The position numbers and the translations under genes were made by a program. Below the pieces are notes generated by a model, which saw only the letters and a list, made by a program, of their open reading frames with translations, was not told the origin of the DNA and searched no databases. DNA of 64,000 nucleotides from Adineta vaga (Eukaryota > Rotifera): positions 1,798,001 through 1,862,000 of the forward strand of contig CP075493.1 in assembly GCA_021613535.1 (NCBI GenBank), in the 5' to 3' direction. Positions 62,723-64,000 of this stretch are shown one piece after another (position 1 is the first letter of the stretch; the number at the start of each line of letters is the position of its first letter).

Positions 62723-64000
62723 TTATAGCAAAGGAAAATAAAAATAAAATCTTTCGGTATGTACCCATGTGCCTATCATAATTAATCGTTTTACTTTCGC
62801 ACAATGTCGTCGTGTTTCTTCTTTTGTAAAGTTGTTCGTTACCCTTTCTAAAGCACTATAGTAAATTGTTAATTCAGCCAAATGTGGTACATATGTTTTT
62901 GTTTCATTTAAAAATTGTTCTGCATAATCGTTACTTGCAGTTCTCACATCAAGTGAAGTAAGAAAAGGATATTCAGCAATTGAATATGACTGACCCCTGT
63001 CAGATAAGTCTGTAGTAAGTTTAAACGTCGACTGTGGATGAACATTCATAATACGTAAATTAATCAATAATGGAAAAGATCGAGCAATTCGAACAAAGAA
63101 TTCGTGGTTGAATGGAATCTTGTACTAATAAATATGTAACATAATTAAATATGGTGTCAGAAAATATATTGCCGATATCTTCAAGATGATCGAATGCAAA
63201 AGGAAGAGAGAAGATATGATGTACAACATTGTGATTATTAGTGTAATGTACGATAATAGCTACTGATTGTTGCTGGACGTTTGTGACAATCTTCTCATTA
63301 TCTTGTTCGGATAGATCATGCAATAAATCAACAGCATTGTGATGAGTAGAAATATAAAAAGTGAATGAATGACGCGGTGGCATATGAATAATAATTTCAT
63401 TTTCAAGATGAGTATTATGGATGAATCTTGCTCGATCTTTGATACGAACATATAAAGTTAATTTTTCCAAAAATGGCATACGATGAAGAAGAGATAGAAT
63501 TTTATTATCATATTGGTTGGTTTCAAGATAACATTTTAATGAGAAGTTTTTTAAATTAGGTAGATCATCCTAAATAACAGATATTTATCAACATGTATAA
63601 TTAAGTTAGTCAAAACAAAATGAATGACGCATACAATGAATTCACGAAAAATACTCATGTAAAAATAGTGTTTCATTTTCCAAGTAAACAATATCCATTA
63701 ATACTGTCTATGGAAACTCGGTAGATTTCGCTTTTCAACTATTGAGAACAAACTTGAATTATATAGTTTTTTTACACTAAAGTTATGCAAAATTTGTCGT
63801 ATGATCAATCTTCTTTGTTTAGTACTTACTGTATTGTGAATAATTGGGAAAGATTCACGTATGAAACTTATTCTAATAATAAGTGTAGATAATTGTTTCA
63901 GTCGGCCATCAAGTAAATAGAGACAATCATCAAATGTATATAGATCGATACATAAATGAGTGAGAGTTGAAGAGAAGAAAGTAGTTGGTGATAACTTATG
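62723..64000 (-). pseudogene. F-box/LRR-like protein, 3' part, one frame break
   Basis: Two exons visible on the minus strand: 64000-63830 (runs off the window) and 63569-62723. The style is that of the F-box-plus-LRR-like families I associate with bdelloids: LSPTTFFSSTLTHLCIDLYT, LLDGRLKQLSTLIIRI, DDLPNLKNFSLKCYLETNQYD, MPFLEKLTLYVRI, PFNHEFFVRIARSFPLL, and the closing FYFYFPLL before the stop. The F-box itself would lie upstream of the window, so that label is inference. Near 63115-63124 the frame shifts by one base between YLLVQ and IPFNHEFF with no plausible intron of matching length. This suggests a decayed copy or a base-call error. F-box proteins are substrate receptors of SCF ubiquitin ligases. 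Confidence 0.6.

Overview
The window looks like nuclear DNA of a bdelloid rotifer (phylum level fairly sure, genus not determined). The DNA is AT-rich. Genes are split by many introns of about 36-70 nt. Conserved animal genes (liprin-beta, RUNDC3, INTS13, TELO2, LEO1, Ral, NUDT9, QSOX, nuclear ATP synthase beta) sit beside genes unusual for animals: an NAD-dependent formate dehydrogenase, an intronless GDSL esterase and an intronless SnoaL/DUF4440-type protein. The right edge carries an F-box/LRR-like gene of a type I associate with bdelloids. Exon joins were made by hand from GT-AG signals plus reading-frame continuity. For most multi-exon genes the joined exons sum to a whole number of codons.

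Layout. 2.1-6.0 kb (+): PHF20-like Tudor/PHD reader. 6.5-8.6 (+): RUNDC3. 9.0-9.4 (+): SnoaL-like. 9.9-11.0 (+): LSM12. 12.2-16.1 (+): liprin-beta. 16.3-17.8 (-): ADP-ribosyl cyclase (CD38/BST1 family). 19.2-20.1 (+): GDSL esterase. 20.3-22.4 (-): LEO1. 22.6-23.5 (-): Ral GTPase. 24.0-26.2 (+): QSOX. 26.2-31.1: gene-poor. 31.1-33.7 (+): GPCR. 34.4-35.8 (-): formate dehydrogenase. 35.9-36.5 (-): small secreted protein. 37.6-39.8 (-): ATP synthase beta. 39.8-43.3: gene-poor. 43.3-44.8 (+): second GPCR. 45.0-45.7 (-) and 46.2-47.9 (+): unrecognised proteins. 48.3-49.5 (-): NUDT9. 50.3-53.3 (+): INTS13. 53.4-56.0 (+): TELO2. 56.8-57.3 (+): neuropeptide precursor. 58.5-59.9 (-): triple-RRM protein. 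60.0-61.2 (-): LRR protein. 62.7-64.0 (-): F-box/LRR-like gene, cut by the window edge.

Most notable: (1) a 121-aa prepropeptide whose predicted product has the six-residue disulfide ring CLWKVC, like the CFWKYC ring of urotensin II. (2) Mitochondrial-type formate dehydrogenase with a 12-nt microexon, a horizontal-transfer candidate. (3) Tightly spaced same-strand pairs (INTS13-TELO2, Ral-LEO1, LRR-RRM) with an AATAAA and a splice-acceptor-like site just before the downstream ATG, as expected for spliced-leader trans-splicing. (4) A predicted signal-peptide/GPI-type ADP-ribosyl cyclase in the same window as the ADP-ribose hydrolase NUDT9. (5) Three genes (TELO2, the LRR gene, the F-box-like gene) each carry one apparent single-base frame break, either real decay or base-call errors.
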